A stretch of 64,000 nucleotides of DNA from Gottfriedia acidiceleris (GTDB lineage: Bacteria; Bacillota; Bacilli; Bacillales; Bacillaceae_G). Shown in pieces: positions 34,680 to 44,114 of this stretch. Position numbers and translations under genes: made by a program. The first letter of the stretch is position 1, and each line of letters opens with the position of its first letter. The notes beneath the pieces were generated by a model. That model searched no databases. It was given only the letters and a program-made list of their open reading frames with translations, and was not told the DNA's origin. Location of the stretch: positions 62,001 through 126,000 of the forward strand of contig NZ_NESS01000001.1 in assembly GCF_002128425.1 (NCBI RefSeq). The letters are read 5' to 3'.

Positions 34680-35264
34680 TTATTTCCCTGTCAATGTTTC
34701 GATATCAGATAAGATTTCATCAAATGGCACATTACTTACACCACTATAATCTTTAACGATTTTTCCATCTTGATCAATTAAATAAAATTTAGTACCATGG
34801 ATAACTTGTGAATTGTTTTCAGGCTTCTTAACAATCGTTTTAAAATTTTCAGATGCAAATTTTTCAATCTGTTTTTGAGAATATCCCGTTAAGAAATTCC
34901 AATTACTAAAATCAGCATTAAATTTATTTGCGAATGTAGTTAATAATTGTGGCGTATCAACTTCAGGATCAATACTAAATGAGATGAAGTCTACATTCAA
35001 CTTCTTCTCTGCAGCCTTTTGTTGAAGTTTTGCCATATTTGCTGTCATTGGAGGACAAACTGTTTCACAACTTGTAAAGATAAAATCTGTTAGCCAGACT
35101 TTTCCTTTTAAATCTTTTGTCCCAAAAGTCTTACCGTCTTGGTTAGTGTATGTAAATTTTTCTAAATCCCAATTTAAAGGATTATCAATTTTATTTCCAC
35201 AGCCACTTAATAATGCAAGACATAAAATCATTATTAATGTCATAAATACCGTATTTCTCTTCAT
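34680..35264 (-). CDS. SCO1/SenC family lipoprotein (copper delivery to cytochrome oxidase)
   Basis: 194 residues from ATG 35264 (MKRNTVFM), with AGGGGG upstream. A lipoprotein signal ends LLSGC. The thioredoxin-like domain has the copper motif CETVCPP and the later His in VIHGTKFYLID. SCO proteins insert copper into the CuA centre of cytochrome c oxidase at the outer membrane face; B. subtilis YpmQ is the counterpart. No oxidase genes are adjacent. Single gene. Confidence 0.92.
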   Translation of the reverse strand: MKRNTVFMTLIMILCLALLSGCGNKIDNPLNWDLEKFTYTNQDGKTFGTKDLKGKVWLTDFIFTSCETVCPPMTANMAKLQQKAAEKKLNVDFISFSIDPEVDTPQLLTTFANKFNADFSNWNFLTGYSQKQIEKFASENFKTIVKKPENNSQVIHGTKFYLIDQDGKIVKDYSGVSNVPFDEILSDIETLTGK

Positions 35265-35434
35265 TCTTATCCCCCTATGTTGCATTGTACTTGTCCATTG
35301 TATCAAAAACAGGTAGTTTCTTTCTAATATTTTAAATTAATTAACATATATATTTAAAATTTTTCAAATGATACTTTTACAAAGTAAAGTTAAACTAAAC
35401 ATATTGATAAAGAATCTTGAAAGGATGAATGATA

Positions 35435-36385
35435 ATGGCCAATAAAAAATATGAAAATTTAGACACGAGTTATCGTAAAACTTTTAAAGATTTTATCAAA
35501 TGCGGAATAGAAAGAAGTAAGACAAAAAAGGATTATAGTAGTGTAATTCAACAATGTAGTCAGAAAAAAATCTCCTATTTAAAGCAAAATCGTGATGAAA
35601 CAACAATTACTTGGATAGGACACTCTACATTTTTAATTCAATTAAAAGGAATCAATATATTAACAGATCCTGTTTATGCTAATCAAATGGCTTTAAAAAA
35701 ACGATTGTCAAAACCAGGAATACTTATATCAGAATTACCTCCAATAGACATAATTTGTATTTCTCATGGTCACTATGATCATCTAGATTTTAATACATTG
35801 AGGCATTTCCCTAAAAAAACACTATTTATTTTACCAATCGGCTTAAAACAAAAATTTGTTAGTAAAGGCTTTAAAAATGTCCATGAAATGAAATGGTGGG
35901 AGACAAGGGGCTATTTGGGGATCGATATTTCATTTGTACCTTCTCAACATTGGACGAAGAGAACTTTATTTGACAGGAATAAGTCACATTGGGGTGGATT
36001 TGTATTCAAAACGTCAAATGAATGCATATATCATGTTGGTGATAGTGCTTATTTTTCAGGCTTCAAAGAAATCGGTAAAAGATTTCAAATTGATACAGCA
36101 ATCATTCCAATCGGAGCATATGAACCTGAATGGTTTATGAAACACAACCATATGTCACCTGAAGAAGCTGTTCAAGCGTTTTTAGATTTAAACGCAAAGC
36201 TATTTATTCCAATGCATTACGGAACATTTAAACTTGCAGACGATACTCCTTTAGAAGCTTTAGAGCGATTATGTTCTGAATGGAAAAGGAAAAAAATAAA
36301 ACCTGAAAAGCTTAAAATTTCTTTACTAGGCGAAACAATTCACCATTCAAAAGTTGGAAATAAAAAAGAAGAAGCCATTTATTAA
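35435..36385 (+). CDS. Metallo-beta-lactamase fold hydrolase (NAPE-PLD-like)
   Basis: About 316 residues. TWIGHSTFLIQLKGINILTDPVY opens the fold; SHGHYDHLD is the metal motif; PSQHWTKRTLFDRNKSHWGGFVF, HVGDSAYF and MHYGTFKLADD give further ligands. This motif set is that of the N-acyl-phosphatidylethanolamine phospholipase D-like group. Natural substrate in bacteria is unknown. The start is ATG 35435, nine bases after AAAGGA, rather than ATG 35429. Confidence 0.87.
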   Translation: MANKKYENLDTSYRKTFKDFIKCGIERSKTKKDYSSVIQQCSQKKISYLKQNRDETTITWIGHSTFLIQLKGINILTDPVYANQMALKKRLSKPGILISELPPIDIICISHGHYDHLDFNTLRHFPKKTLFILPIGLKQKFVSKGFKNVHEMKWWETRGYLGIDISFVPSQHWTKRTLFDRNKSHWGGFVFKTSNECIYHVGDSAYFSGFKEIGKRFQIDTAIIPIGAYEPEWFMKHNHMSPEEAVQAFLDLNAKLFIPMHYGTFKLADDTPLEALERLCSEWKRKKIKPEKLKISLLGETIHHSKVGNKKEEAIY

Positions 36386-36396
36386 GCTTCTTCTTT
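36364..36396 (+). terminator. Terminator overlapping the hydrolase stop
   Basis: AAAAGAAGAAGC-type arm (36364-36374) with GCTTCTTCTTT (36386-36396). The left arm codes for the last residues KKEEA of the protein. Confidence 0.75.
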
Positions 36397-36431
36397 TCCT
36401 ATGTTTAAAAATAAACTGTTGAATATGAAAT

Positions 36432-37274
36432 CTATTCAGCATAAAAAACGAAACCTATAGCACCTTTTCCTGTATGTGTACTAATTACTGGAGTTGTATA
36501 ATCAGTTTCATTTAATTCAATATTCGTTAGCTGTTGAATCGAATTTCTAAGATTCTCTGCAAGCTCTGGAGCATCTGCATGTGCAATTCCTACACCTTTA
36601 ATCGCTTTTCCAAGTGTATCTTGTTCAAAATATTTAGTTAAAGTTTTTACTACTTGCTGATGGCTACGCACTTTACCAACTGGAGAATAAACTCCTCCCT
36701 CAAGTGATGCAATTGGTTTAATATTTAGCAATGACCCAATGAATGCTTTACCCTTACCAATTCTTCCACCTTTAACTAAATTTTCAAGTGTATCTACCAT
36801 AATATATAAATACGTACTATTTTTTATTTCCGTAACGCGGTTAACAATGTCTTCAACAGTGGATCCGTCTTCTGCCATCTGTGCTGCCTCGATGACTTGA
36901 AAAGCCATTGCTCTTGTAATAAAAGCTGAATCAATTACTGTTACATCACCATCAACCATCCCTGCAGCTGCACATGCAGTTGAATAAGTACCACTTAACC
37001 CACTAGATAAGTGAATTGAAATAACTTTACTACCATCAGCTGTCAATTTTTCAAATGTTTCAACAAATGTTCCTACAGCTGGTTGGGATGTCTTTGGCAA
37101 TTCGACTGATTGTTGCATTTCATCAATAAATTGCTTTGGAGATATATTAACTCCATCTAAATATGTTCCACCATTTATTTGAATTGTTAAAGGAATGACT
37201 GTTATATTTAAATTTTCAATTTCTTCTTTTAATAAGTCGGCTGTTGAGTCAGTTACAATCTTAATGTTTGCCAA
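36432..37274 (-). CDS. DegV family fatty-acid-binding protein
   Basis: 280 residues matching the DegV fold: IVTDSTADLLKEEIENLNITVIPLTI, the TSQPAVGTF lid motif, ISIHLSSGLSGTYSTA for carboxylate binding, and THTGKGAIGFVFY at the end. DegV/FakB proteins present fatty acids to the kinase FakA for phosphorylation. Start is TTG at 37274 (LANIKIVTDS) with a weak AAAG site. FakA is not nearby. Confidence 0.92.
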   Translation of the reverse strand: MANIKIVTDSTADLLKEEIENLNITVIPLTIQINGGTYLDGVNISPKQFIDEMQQSVELPKTSQPAVGTFVETFEKLTADGSKVISIHLSSGLSGTYSTACAAAGMVDGDVTVIDSAFITRAMAFQVIEAAQMAEDGSTVEDIVNRVTEIKNSTYLYIMVDTLENLVKGGRIGKGKAFIGSLLNIKPIASLEGGVYSPVGKVRSHQQVVKTLTKYFEQDTLGKAIKGVGIAHADAPELAENLRNSIQQLTNIELNETDYTTPVISTHTGKGAIGFVFYAE

Positions 37275-37468
37275 TCAATTCACATCTTTCTTCTCTAAAA
37301 TTCTACAAATTTTGCAAAGCTAATTAATTATATCATTTTTATTTTCAGTTAACAGTAAATATTAAAGTTCCATTAAAAGTTCAATAATTCTTTGAAAATC
37401 ATATTGACAAGAGGAGGAATTTAAGTTAAAGGTAGGGTAATAAAAGGATAAATTTTTCCAAAAAAAAA

Positions 37469-37488
37469 ACTCGGTACTTTTACCGAGT
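37469..37488 (-). terminator. Terminator after tatA
   Basis: Perfect stem ACTCGGTA (37469-37476) with TACCGAGT (37481-37488), then a long T run on the minus strand. Confidence 0.88.
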
Positions 37489-37499
37489 CTTTTACTGAT

Positions 37500-37682
37500 T
37501 TATTTGCCGTTCTTTTCGTCTTTGTCTTCTAAAAGATCATTTGTTAATCCTTGTGTAGAACGCTTAAATTCTCTAAGTGTATCTCCAAATGCTCTTCCGA
37601 TTTCAGGTAATTTCTTTGGTCCAAATATAATTAAAGCTAAAATTAGAATTAATATTAAACCTGGAAAGCCTATGTTAGCCAT
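37500..37682 (-). CDS. tatA: Twin-arginine translocase subunit TatA
   Basis: 60 residues from ATG 37682 ([42 protein letters not shown]), with GGGGGAA upstream. One N-terminal membrane helix, the [11 protein letters not shown] hinge and an amphipathic helix are the TatA/E hallmarks; the C-terminus is charged. TatA forms the protein-conducting pore for folded proteins. No tatC is adjacent, so its partner lies elsewhere. Confidence 0.92.
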   Translation of the reverse strand: MANIGFPGLILILILALIIFGPKKLPEIGRAFGDTLREFKRSTQGLTNDLLEDKDEKNGK

Positions 37683-37860
37683 TATTTTCCCCCAACTTCC
37701 ATCCACTATTAATAAGTAAGTACCAAACTTTCCTTATATAGTAATATTGTCAAAAATTTGTTCATTCGTCAAATAATTTCAAGGAATTTTAATAAATTTT
37801 AATAACTTATCAAACATTAGTTTACATAATATTATTATCAAATTGATTTTTTTAAAAAAT

Positions 37861-38907
37861 TTATATCAATTTTTCTTTAAACTGTAAATACTCTTTTTTA
37901 TTACTAGGTACTACTAAAGCACCTGTTTGAATTTTTTCCTTATATTCATTAACCTTTACTAAAATTGGGTCCTCAACATTATTATCCGCCAGTATTAATT
38001 TTATACCATCTTCATTTAAACCATAAATTAACGTTTTACCACCATGAAATTCATTTGATTTTGTTTGTTTGGCTAAATCGTAAACTGCTTGATCAATTTT
38101 TTTTACAAGTGAGAAAAGAGTTACGTTTTCAGGTAAACCGTGTTTATACTCATTACGGTCAGCTCCTATTACCCATACTTCTCCTTGATTTGATCTCCTA
38201 ATCTTTTTTGCAGTAGTAAATACGCCTTTATTTGTTAAACCCGTTACAGGAAAAATAATATCAACGTCTTTACTAAAAAAGTCGCCTGCTATTCTTGATC
38301 CTATTTTAGGATCGTTAAAGGTATTTGAATTCGCTGTTAGAACTTCAATTTCTTTATTTACTGATTTTACTCCAGAAATAAAGCCATATTTATATCTGTT
38401 AATAATTTCGTTGTCATCTCCACCGATAAATCCAATTTTTTTTGTTTTTGTTTTCATCGCTGCTATTACACCTGCTAAAAAACTTCCGTCTTGTTCAGTA
38501 AAATTAATACTAATTACATTTGGTTGGTCTACCCTTGAATCAATTAACCCAAATTTAGTACTCTTATAATTTTCTGCAACCTTATTCATTACTGTAGATA
38601 AATTATTACCTATTCCAATAATTAAATCATAATTTGAATCAGCCATTTTAGTAATTTTCTTTTCAAAACTTTTATTACTTGTTGTTGTAATGTATTTATA
38701 ATTTTTATCTTTTTTTAAATTTTCCTCTTTTGCAAATTTAACAATACCTTTCATTGCAATTGAGTTTAAATAACTGTTGTTTTTTCCATTTGAATTTGAA
38801 ACGATCCCGATTTTGAAAGTATTACTTGTTTCTTGATTATTACTGCAAGCCGAAATGACGACTGCAATTATCGAAATTAAGATTAATGCAGTCTTTTTTA
38901 TATACAA
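37861..38907 (-). CDS. BMP family substrate-binding lipoprotein (Med/PnrA-like)
   Basis: About 348 residues. The lipoprotein signal reads ILISIIAVVISAC. The domain has the basic-membrane-protein pattern: KIGIVSNSNGKNNSYLNSIAMKGI, KMADSNYDLIIGIG, GSFLAGVIAAMKTKTKKIGFIGGDD, and VWVIGADRNEYKHG. Homologues bind nucleosides for ABC import (PnrA/BmpA) or act as the positive competence regulator Med. No transporter genes adjoin, which favours a Med-like role. Start is TTG 38907, six bases after GAGGTG. Confidence 0.83.
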   Translation of the reverse strand: MYIKKTALILISIIAVVISACSNNQETSNTFKIGIVSNSNGKNNSYLNSIAMKGIVKFAKEENLKKDKNYKYITTTSNKSFEKKITKMADSNYDLIIGIGNNLSTVMNKVAENYKSTKFGLIDSRVDQPNVISINFTEQDGSFLAGVIAAMKTKTKKIGFIGGDDNEIINRYKYGFISGVKSVNKEIEVLTANSNTFNDPKIGSRIAGDFFSKDVDIIFPVTGLTNKGVFTTAKKIRRSNQGEVWVIGADRNEYKHGLPENVTLFSLVKKIDQAVYDLAKQTKSNEFHGGKTLIYGLNEDGIKLILADNNVEDPILVKVNEYKEKIQTGALVVPSNKKEYLQFKEKLI

Positions 38908-39157
38908 ATCATTCACCTCATTCGAATACAATTATTTCTAGTATTAATTTTCGATTATTCTTTTATTCGTTGAAAAGTGCATCGAAGAGGAAATTTGAGG
39001 TTGGAGATAGGAAAATAATATAAAAAACAGGTAGTATATCAGCTAAATTCACAATTTTAATTTTAAAAAGCCATTAAAGTATAAACTCATTTATATTTAA
39101 TCGCTGAAAGCAAGTGTTGCTTTGTACTTCTCTCTTTACTATATACTTAAAATAAAT

Positions 39158-40324
39158 TCATTCAAACGTACCTTTTACTAATACTTCCTTATCTTGCATC
39201 ATGATTTTTCCTTTTGAAATAACTGCTTCTATTTCTAGTGTGGCTTTATTTAGGAAGACTAAATCTGCATCATATCCATTTTTAATTTGTCCTTTTTGTA
39301 ATTTTAATATTTTGGCTGGATTTTTAGTTATTACGCTAATTGCATCTTCAATCTTGATGCCTTCATTTAAAATTGCGTCTTTTACTTCGTTATATAAACT
39401 GCTTACTCTTCCAACCTTCATGCCTCTTAATATCCCATTTTCATCAAAATCGGGTAGACTTCCTTGTCCATCTGATGTAAACGTGATTTGTTCAATGTTA
39501 ACACCTGAATTGAGCATTCTTTTCAATCCTACGCTACATTTCACTTCACCATTATTCAAAAAGTGCGGGATCGAGCTAGTTGTAAAATCAATATACCCTC
39601 CTTTTTTAGCAAAGTTAATTCCTGCTTCAAATAAATAGCTATTTCGGTTGATATGTGTTGGGTAAAATTGAGTGATTGGTAGTTCGGTTTCTTCTACAAT
39701 CTCCTCGATCATTGATAACATTTTTCTACTATCTCCTATATGTACATTCACAACGCCGGACTTTCCTGAAAGCAAGCCACCATTTCGAGCTTGTGCAGCT
39801 ATTCTTGCAAATTCTTCTTTTGTCGGTTGAGATGATCGATGGTCAGAGATTGCTATTTCTCCTACACCAATAATCTTATCAATTAGGATAATGTCTTCTT
39901 CAATTTTATTAAATAACGTTTTGACAGGTGTTTGGTACGAGCCTGTGTAGACAAATGAAGTTATTCCTTCTTCCTCTAGTGCTCTGCATTTAGCTAGTAA
40001 GCTAGCCATTGTTCTTGTCGTTCCATCTGTACCTATTACTCCTACAACGGTGGTGATACCTCCTTTAATACAATTAGACAACAATAATTCTGGTGTTCTT
40101 GTTTTAAAGCCACCTTCACCTCCACCGCCTATCAGATGAACATGTGCATCAATGAAGCCAGGCACAATATAGTAGGCAGATGCATCCAATATTTGTATAG
40201 GTACAGAAGATGAGGAAATGTCTATTTTTTCATGAACAAACTCAAATTTTTCATTCGATATTAAAATATCGTTTTTACCTATTGATTTTGGTGTAAATAT
40301 TTCACCATTTTTTATGAGTAACAT
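39158..40324 (-). CDS. iadA: Isoaspartyl dipeptidase (beta-aspartyl peptidase)
   Basis: 388 residues of the amidohydrolase superfamily. PGFIDAHVHLIGGGGEGGFKTRTPE is the metal motif and family signature; GVGEIAISDHRSSQPT, VNVHIGDSRK, FYPTHINRN and FTSDGQGSLPDFD complete the binuclear zinc site with the catalytic Asp. It cleaves beta-aspartyl dipeptides from damaged proteins. GGAGGTAGG precedes the ATG. Single gene. Confidence 0.94.
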   Translation of the reverse strand: MLLIKNGEIFTPKSIGKNDILISNEKFEFVHEKIDISSSSVPIQILDASAYYIVPGFIDAHVHLIGGGGEGGFKTRTPELLLSNCIKGGITTVVGVIGTDGTTRTMASLLAKCRALEEEGITSFVYTGSYQTPVKTLFNKIEEDIILIDKIIGVGEIAISDHRSSQPTKEEFARIAAQARNGGLLSGKSGVVNVHIGDSRKMLSMIEEIVEETELPITQFYPTHINRNSYLFEAGINFAKKGGYIDFTTSSIPHFLNNGEVKCSVGLKRMLNSGVNIEQITFTSDGQGSLPDFDENGILRGMKVGRVSSLYNEVKDAILNEGIKIEDAISVITKNPAKILKLQKGQIKNGYDADLVFLNKATLEIEAVISKGKIMMQDKEVLVKGTFE

Positions 40325-40517
40325 ATATACCTACCTCCGATTAAATAATTTTGTTTAATTTCAGATTACCATATATGTCTGTTTTTCGAAGAAACGTTGA
40401 AAATGACCTGTCAAAATTATACATACAGCTAAAAAATATTGAAAACATTAAATCTCTAGATTTGTTCATAATACTCTCAAGGATAAAAATGATTCAATTA
40501 AAATAGGAGGCATTTTT

Positions 40518-41144
40518 ATGAGTAGATCAATGAAAGAAGAATTAGCAAATGCTATTACTCATGGGATTGGTGCATTACTGAGTATCCCAGCACTATATTA
40601 TTTAATTAATAAGGCTATGAATAAAGGGACACCTTGGCATTTAATTTCCTTTACAATCTTTGGTTTGTCTATGTTGCTACTATATATTTGCTCAACATTA
40701 CTCCATAGCGTCAGAGACCCAAAACTAATTAGGTTATTTACAATTTTAGATCACTCTGCAATTTATTTATTAATTGCTGGAACATATACTCCATTTTTAC
40801 TCATAACATTAAGAGGAAAGATAGGCTGGTCCTTATTTACAATTATTTGGGGTTTGGCAGTTTCAGGTGTAATTTTTAAATTTATATATGTTAATAGGTT
40901 TGAATTATTTTCAACCATCGTTTATTTAATGATGGGCTGGCTAATGATTTTTGCAATTAAGCCTATTTATGTGGGACTATCTGGGATAGGATTTTTCTAC
41001 TTATTATTAGGAGGGCTATTTTATTCGATCGGCACAATTTTTTTTCTAGTCAAAAGATGGCCATATAGTCATGCAATATGGCATTTATTTGTATTATTAG
41101 GTAGTGCCTCTATGTATTTTTGTATAGTTAAATTTGTTGTTTAA
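40518..41144 (+). CDS. Hemolysin III family membrane protein
   Basis: 208 residues with seven hydrophobic helices. ELANAITHGIGALLSI, STLLHSVRDP, LDHSAIYLLIAGTYTPF and PYSHAIWHLFVLLGS are the HlyIII/PAQR motifs, with the metal-site His and Asp residues in the 2nd, 3rd and last. Homologues are B. subtilis YplQ and YqfA-type proteins; the cellular role is unclear. AGGAGG precedes the ATG. Confidence 0.93.
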   Translation: MSRSMKEELANAITHGIGALLSIPALYYLINKAMNKGTPWHLISFTIFGLSMLLLYICSTLLHSVRDPKLIRLFTILDHSAIYLLIAGTYTPFLLITLRGKIGWSLFTIIWGLAVSGVIFKFIYVNRFELFSTIVYLMMGWLMIFAIKPIYVGLSGIGFFYLLLGGLFYSIGTIFFLVKRWPYSHAIWHLFVLLGSASMYFCIVKFVV

Positions 41145-41147
41145 AAA

Positions 41148-41174
41148 AAGCGCTCCATTTTTAAATGAGCGCTT
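41148..41174. terminator. Bidirectional terminator behind dispersed repeat copy B
   Basis: AAGCGCTC (41148-41155) pairs with GAGCGCTT (41167-41174); the minus strand then reads seven T. It ends both the hemolysin III transcript and the minus-strand plsC transcript with its repeat. Confidence 0.8.
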
Positions 41175-41175
41175 C

Positions 41176-41280
41176 AGACTGTTGACAAACGTTCGCTTTC
41201 TTCGTTGCTTCGCCTGTCTACGGTGCTCATTACCATCAAAGGTAACCCCGCTCCTCACCAAGCTTCTCGCCTCGAAAGAC
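41176..41280 (-). repeat. Dispersed intergenic repeat, copy B
   Basis: About 105 bases matching copy A at 33206-33313, in the same orientation. On the minus strand the order is gene stop, about 45 bases, repeat, terminator, exactly as in copy A. The flanks add a short inverted repeat, CAGACTG before and CAGTCTG after. Open frames across it are not conserved between copies. Confidence 0.8.
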
Positions 41281-41326
41281 AAGCGCTTGCAATCAGTCTG
41301 ATAATCAAGTTTTTAAGCGTTTTCGT

Positions 41327-42034
41327 TTATTTTTCAATAATCTCTTTAATATAGTTAGTTAATTCTTTTGGATCAGTTATTCCAATTTGTTCGGGATAAA
41401 CTGGTGGATATACTTTAAGTGTAACATTTGCTGGTTTGATTCGATTACCATTAGCTTCTAAAATGTTATATGTCCCTTCAATTCTTACAGGAATAACAGG
41501 TACTCCTGATTTAGTTGCTAAATGGAAACTACCTGATTTAAATTCTCCAATTTTACTACTTTTACTTCTAGTACCTTCTGGAAAGATAACTAGTGAATGA
41601 CCGTTTTTTAGTTTATCTATGCCTTCTTTTATAGCTTTAAGTGATTGTCTTCGATCACTTCTATCCATAAATACACTATGCATTTGTTCCATCCAATGTG
41701 GTACGATCGGTAGTTTCTTTAATTCGATTTTTGCAATAAATCCGATTGGCTTATTTAAATAGCCTAATAATAGTGGAATGTCAAAATTACTTTGATGATT
41801 ACTCACAAATAGGACACCCTGGTCTCTAGGTATATTTTCTAACCCTTCAACCTTTACGTTACTACCAGTACAACCAATCATCATTTTCCCGAAATAATCA
41901 GGAAATTCGTGCATTCTACGATCTCTTTCATGTACAGGTAATTCTTTTGGTAATTTTTTTACTGATGATAATTTTAGCTTTGCTTCAATTACACCAATGA
42001 CAATGCGTGTTGCAGCAAATATTGTGCGAAACAT
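41327..42034 (-). CDS. plsC: 1-acyl-sn-glycerol-3-phosphate acyltransferase family protein
   Basis: 235 residues. The acyltransferase boxes are FVSNHQSNFDIPLLL (HX4D), GFIAKIELKKLP, VFMDRSDRRQSLKA and FPEGTRSKSSKIGEFKSG, followed by IPVRIEGTYNI. It transfers an acyl chain to lysophosphatidic acid to form phosphatidic acid at the cytoplasmic membrane. GGAGG precedes the ATG. Single gene with the dispersed repeat in its 3' region. A paralogue with other lysophospholipid specificity is possible. Confidence 0.9.
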   Translation of the reverse strand: MFRTIFAATRIVIGVIEAKLKLSSVKKLPKELPVHERDRRMHEFPDYFGKMMIGCTGSNVKVEGLENIPRDQGVLFVSNHQSNFDIPLLLGYLNKPIGFIAKIELKKLPIVPHWMEQMHSVFMDRSDRRQSLKAIKEGIDKLKNGHSLVIFPEGTRSKSSKIGEFKSGSFHLATKSGVPVIPVRIEGTYNILEANGNRIKPANVTLKVYPPVYPEQIGITDPKELTNYIKEIIEK

Positions 42035-42216
42035 ATTAATCCTCCGATAATTGAGTATGTTAATTATTATACAAAATGCCCAACCACTTGAAAAGTATTA
42101 TTCATCGTGTTTGGCTTTTAAGAGTATGTAAGCATTTCGTACTAAAAATATATAAGTAGCAATTAAGGGATTGAAATCGTAGACAAGATACTTGAATCGA
42201 GTAGACAAAGCTAAAT

Positions 42217-42357
42217 GTAGAAACAGTAAAAAACGTAAAATCAATTCGATCAACAGAAAAGGTAAAAAACTACCGGACAATTGTTAAAAGCAGTGGGCTG
42301 ATTAATAGCGGTTCCAGGATTTATGACATAATCATACAGGATTATTTCAATAAGTGA
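42217..42357 (+). pseudogene. Remnant of a tyrosine recombinase/integrase N-terminus
   Basis: The frame reads VETVKNVKSIRSTEKVKNYR then INSGSRIYDIIIQDYF before a stop. This resembles the start of short Bacillus tyrosine integrases (pattern KTV..IRS.EKV...L......INSGLRISDIL). Stops surround it and the central part is missing. The call is by eye on a short match. Confidence 0.35.
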
Positions 42358-42521
42358 TCCATACCTCTAAGGTTTAGTCCTATCTATCCTCTCAAATACC
42401 TTCAATGTTTACTAAAACTAATAACTTCTTGAAAAGTTTAACAAAAACTTCCTGATTATGTTGTACGAGTTATGGCATTAGTTGAAATTAAAATTAAAGA
42501 AGATAGAGAAGTTATTAAACG
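42358..42521. other. Decayed intergenic stretch
   Basis: Together with 42035-42216, this stretch holds no intact gene. A short open frame, PDYVVRVMALVEIKIKEDRE, runs from about 42450 into the following terminator and looks like a coding remnant, but I could not assign it. Confidence 0.4.
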
Positions 42522-42548
42522 AAAAAAGGGCGAACCAGGCCCTTTTTT
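42522..42548. terminator. Bidirectional terminator
   Basis: AAAAAAGGGC (42522-42531) with GCCCTTTTTT (42539-42548), perfect 10-bp stem. Confidence 0.85.
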
Positions 42549-42580
42549 CGTTTATTACTTATTAGTACGATAAACCATAT

Positions 42581-43599
42581 TTAATGAGTTAAGATTGAAA
42601 CGAAAGGATTTTCGTCTAATCTATTCCAGCTTACTGCCCCTGAAGTACTGAACGTTGGTCTGTAACCCGAATCAGCTGAAAGAGTGATGCTGCCAATACT
42701 TATATACTTATGAGCGTATGCACCGTATAAATTAAAATATTCATCCTCAGGAACTTTACTTTTAGTTTGCATTATTCTAAGGTACATTCTACCAGAGCCT
42801 TTGTAAACACCAGACGCACCACGTATGTCATATTTAGACTCAGCCGCATGCGCTTTCACATTAATTGGAATATCCTTCCTAGTTATGCCATTAGTATAAT
42901 ATCCGTCATAAAAACTATCATCTTCTGCCCAATATTCTCCGCTCCAAGTAAAACCAACAGTATCTGTCCATGTTTGATTCGGTGAAATACTCCACTCCCA
43001 GTTAATACCAAGTACATGACCAAATGTTTTGGTATCATCAGATCTGTAGTCATCTACCCACGCAGTCAAAGTAGCTCCATCCATATTCTCTGATTTTTTT
43101 TTACTACTAACACCCATTGTTGATATTGCTCCACTTTTTTCACTATTAACAAATTCATTTTCAATTTTTTTATAGTATGTAGCAAGCTCTTTTTCTTCTG
43201 AACTTATAGTGGGGTTAATACTTAGTTCGTTCAATTTTTTAATAATAACTTCTTCTTTATTTATTTTAAAATTTTCAAATTCTATTTTGCTTAATGGTAA
43301 CATTAATGGTTTATTTGCATAAGAAAAATCAATTTCTCCATCAACAACTTTTCTTAAAAGTAATTCATAAGACTTAGTAGATGAACTACCGTATCTAACA
43401 CTATCATTTTTTAAGATATTTTTTATTTCCTTAGTATCAAGTCTTTCAATGGTTTCAACATCGAATCCTTTTGATATTAATTTTTGTTGTTCCTTATATG
43501 TTAAATCAGAAACATTTTAGTGTCTGCATTAACAGTTGAAACTGATATAGATAATGCAATAGCCGTTGACAAGAATAAACCCGATTTTTTTCCTAACAT
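42581..43599 (-). pseudogene. Secreted protein gene broken by a single-base frameshift
   Basis: ATG at 43599 with AAGGAGG upstream starts a signal peptide (MLGKKSGLFLSTAIALSISV...VNA). The frame stops after about 32 codons at the run ACTAAAATG. With one extra A there, reading continues TKNVSDLTYKEQQKL and runs without stops to 42581, through KPLMLPLSK and a beta-rich C-terminal domain (GATLTAWVDDYRSDDTK..., SGVYKGSGRMYLRI). The intact protein would be about 339 residues, secreted. No family recognised. A sequencing error in the A run, decay or slippage are all possible. Confidence 0.75.
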
Positions 43600-43643
43600 T
43601 TCAGTACCTCCTTAATATATTGTAAGCGTGCTTACTCTATAAA

Positions 43644-43826
43644 TTAAAACTCGATATTACCAATGCAAGCCCATAATATAAGAATGATAATAATTGAGAA
43701 TAGTAGAGTATTAATATTTTCAATAATTTTATTTTCTTTTTTATCAATTATGTTTTTTAACATCTTTATTAATAATTTAAAAAATAAAATCGCTAAGAGC
43801 CAAACTATTAAAATAAGGTACAGCAT
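43644..43826 (-). CDS. Small two-span membrane protein, unrecognised
   Basis: 60 residues: MLYLILIVWLLAILFFKLLI, a short charged loop KMLKNIIDKKENKIIEN, then a second hydrophobic helix ending CIGNIEF. AAGGAGG precedes the ATG at good distance. It lies just upstream of the broken secreted-protein gene in the same direction, so the two may have formed a unit. Function unknown. Confidence 0.6.
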   Translation of the reverse strand: MLYLILIVWLLAILFFKLLIKMLKNIIDKKENKIIENINTLLFSIIIILILWACIGNIEF

Positions 43827-43859
43827 ATTTTACTACCTCCTTTTTTAGATAATTGTAAA

Positions 43860-44114
43860 ATATTAAACTAAAAAAACATAATTTTTTTCAAGAAAAATGC
43901 AAAATTATTCTTAATTAAGAATTACCCTCTATTATATTTGCAATTTTCTAACAAAACATTCAATTTTTCTAATAAGACCCTAATATTTCCATTATTATCA
44001 GATCTTAATTCGAAATTAACTCCAGTTCTATAAAAAAAAAAGAACATAGGTGTTATTATCCCCTCAAAGTAGACAGTAAAAAGAATGGGTTCTAATATCT
44101 ACGTTGGAAGGGCT
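43860..44114. other. AT-rich intergenic region
   Basis: About 255 bases with no supported gene or hairpin. Many homopolymer A and T runs. Confidence 0.35.

Noticed and set aside
41097-41282. 61-codon frame across dispersed repeat copy B
   Set aside because: Same reason as copy A; it also runs through the terminator and into the hemolysin III gene.
42098-42280. 60-codon hydrophobic minus-strand frame
   Set aside because: No ribosome site, and the opposite strand reads as an integrase remnant.
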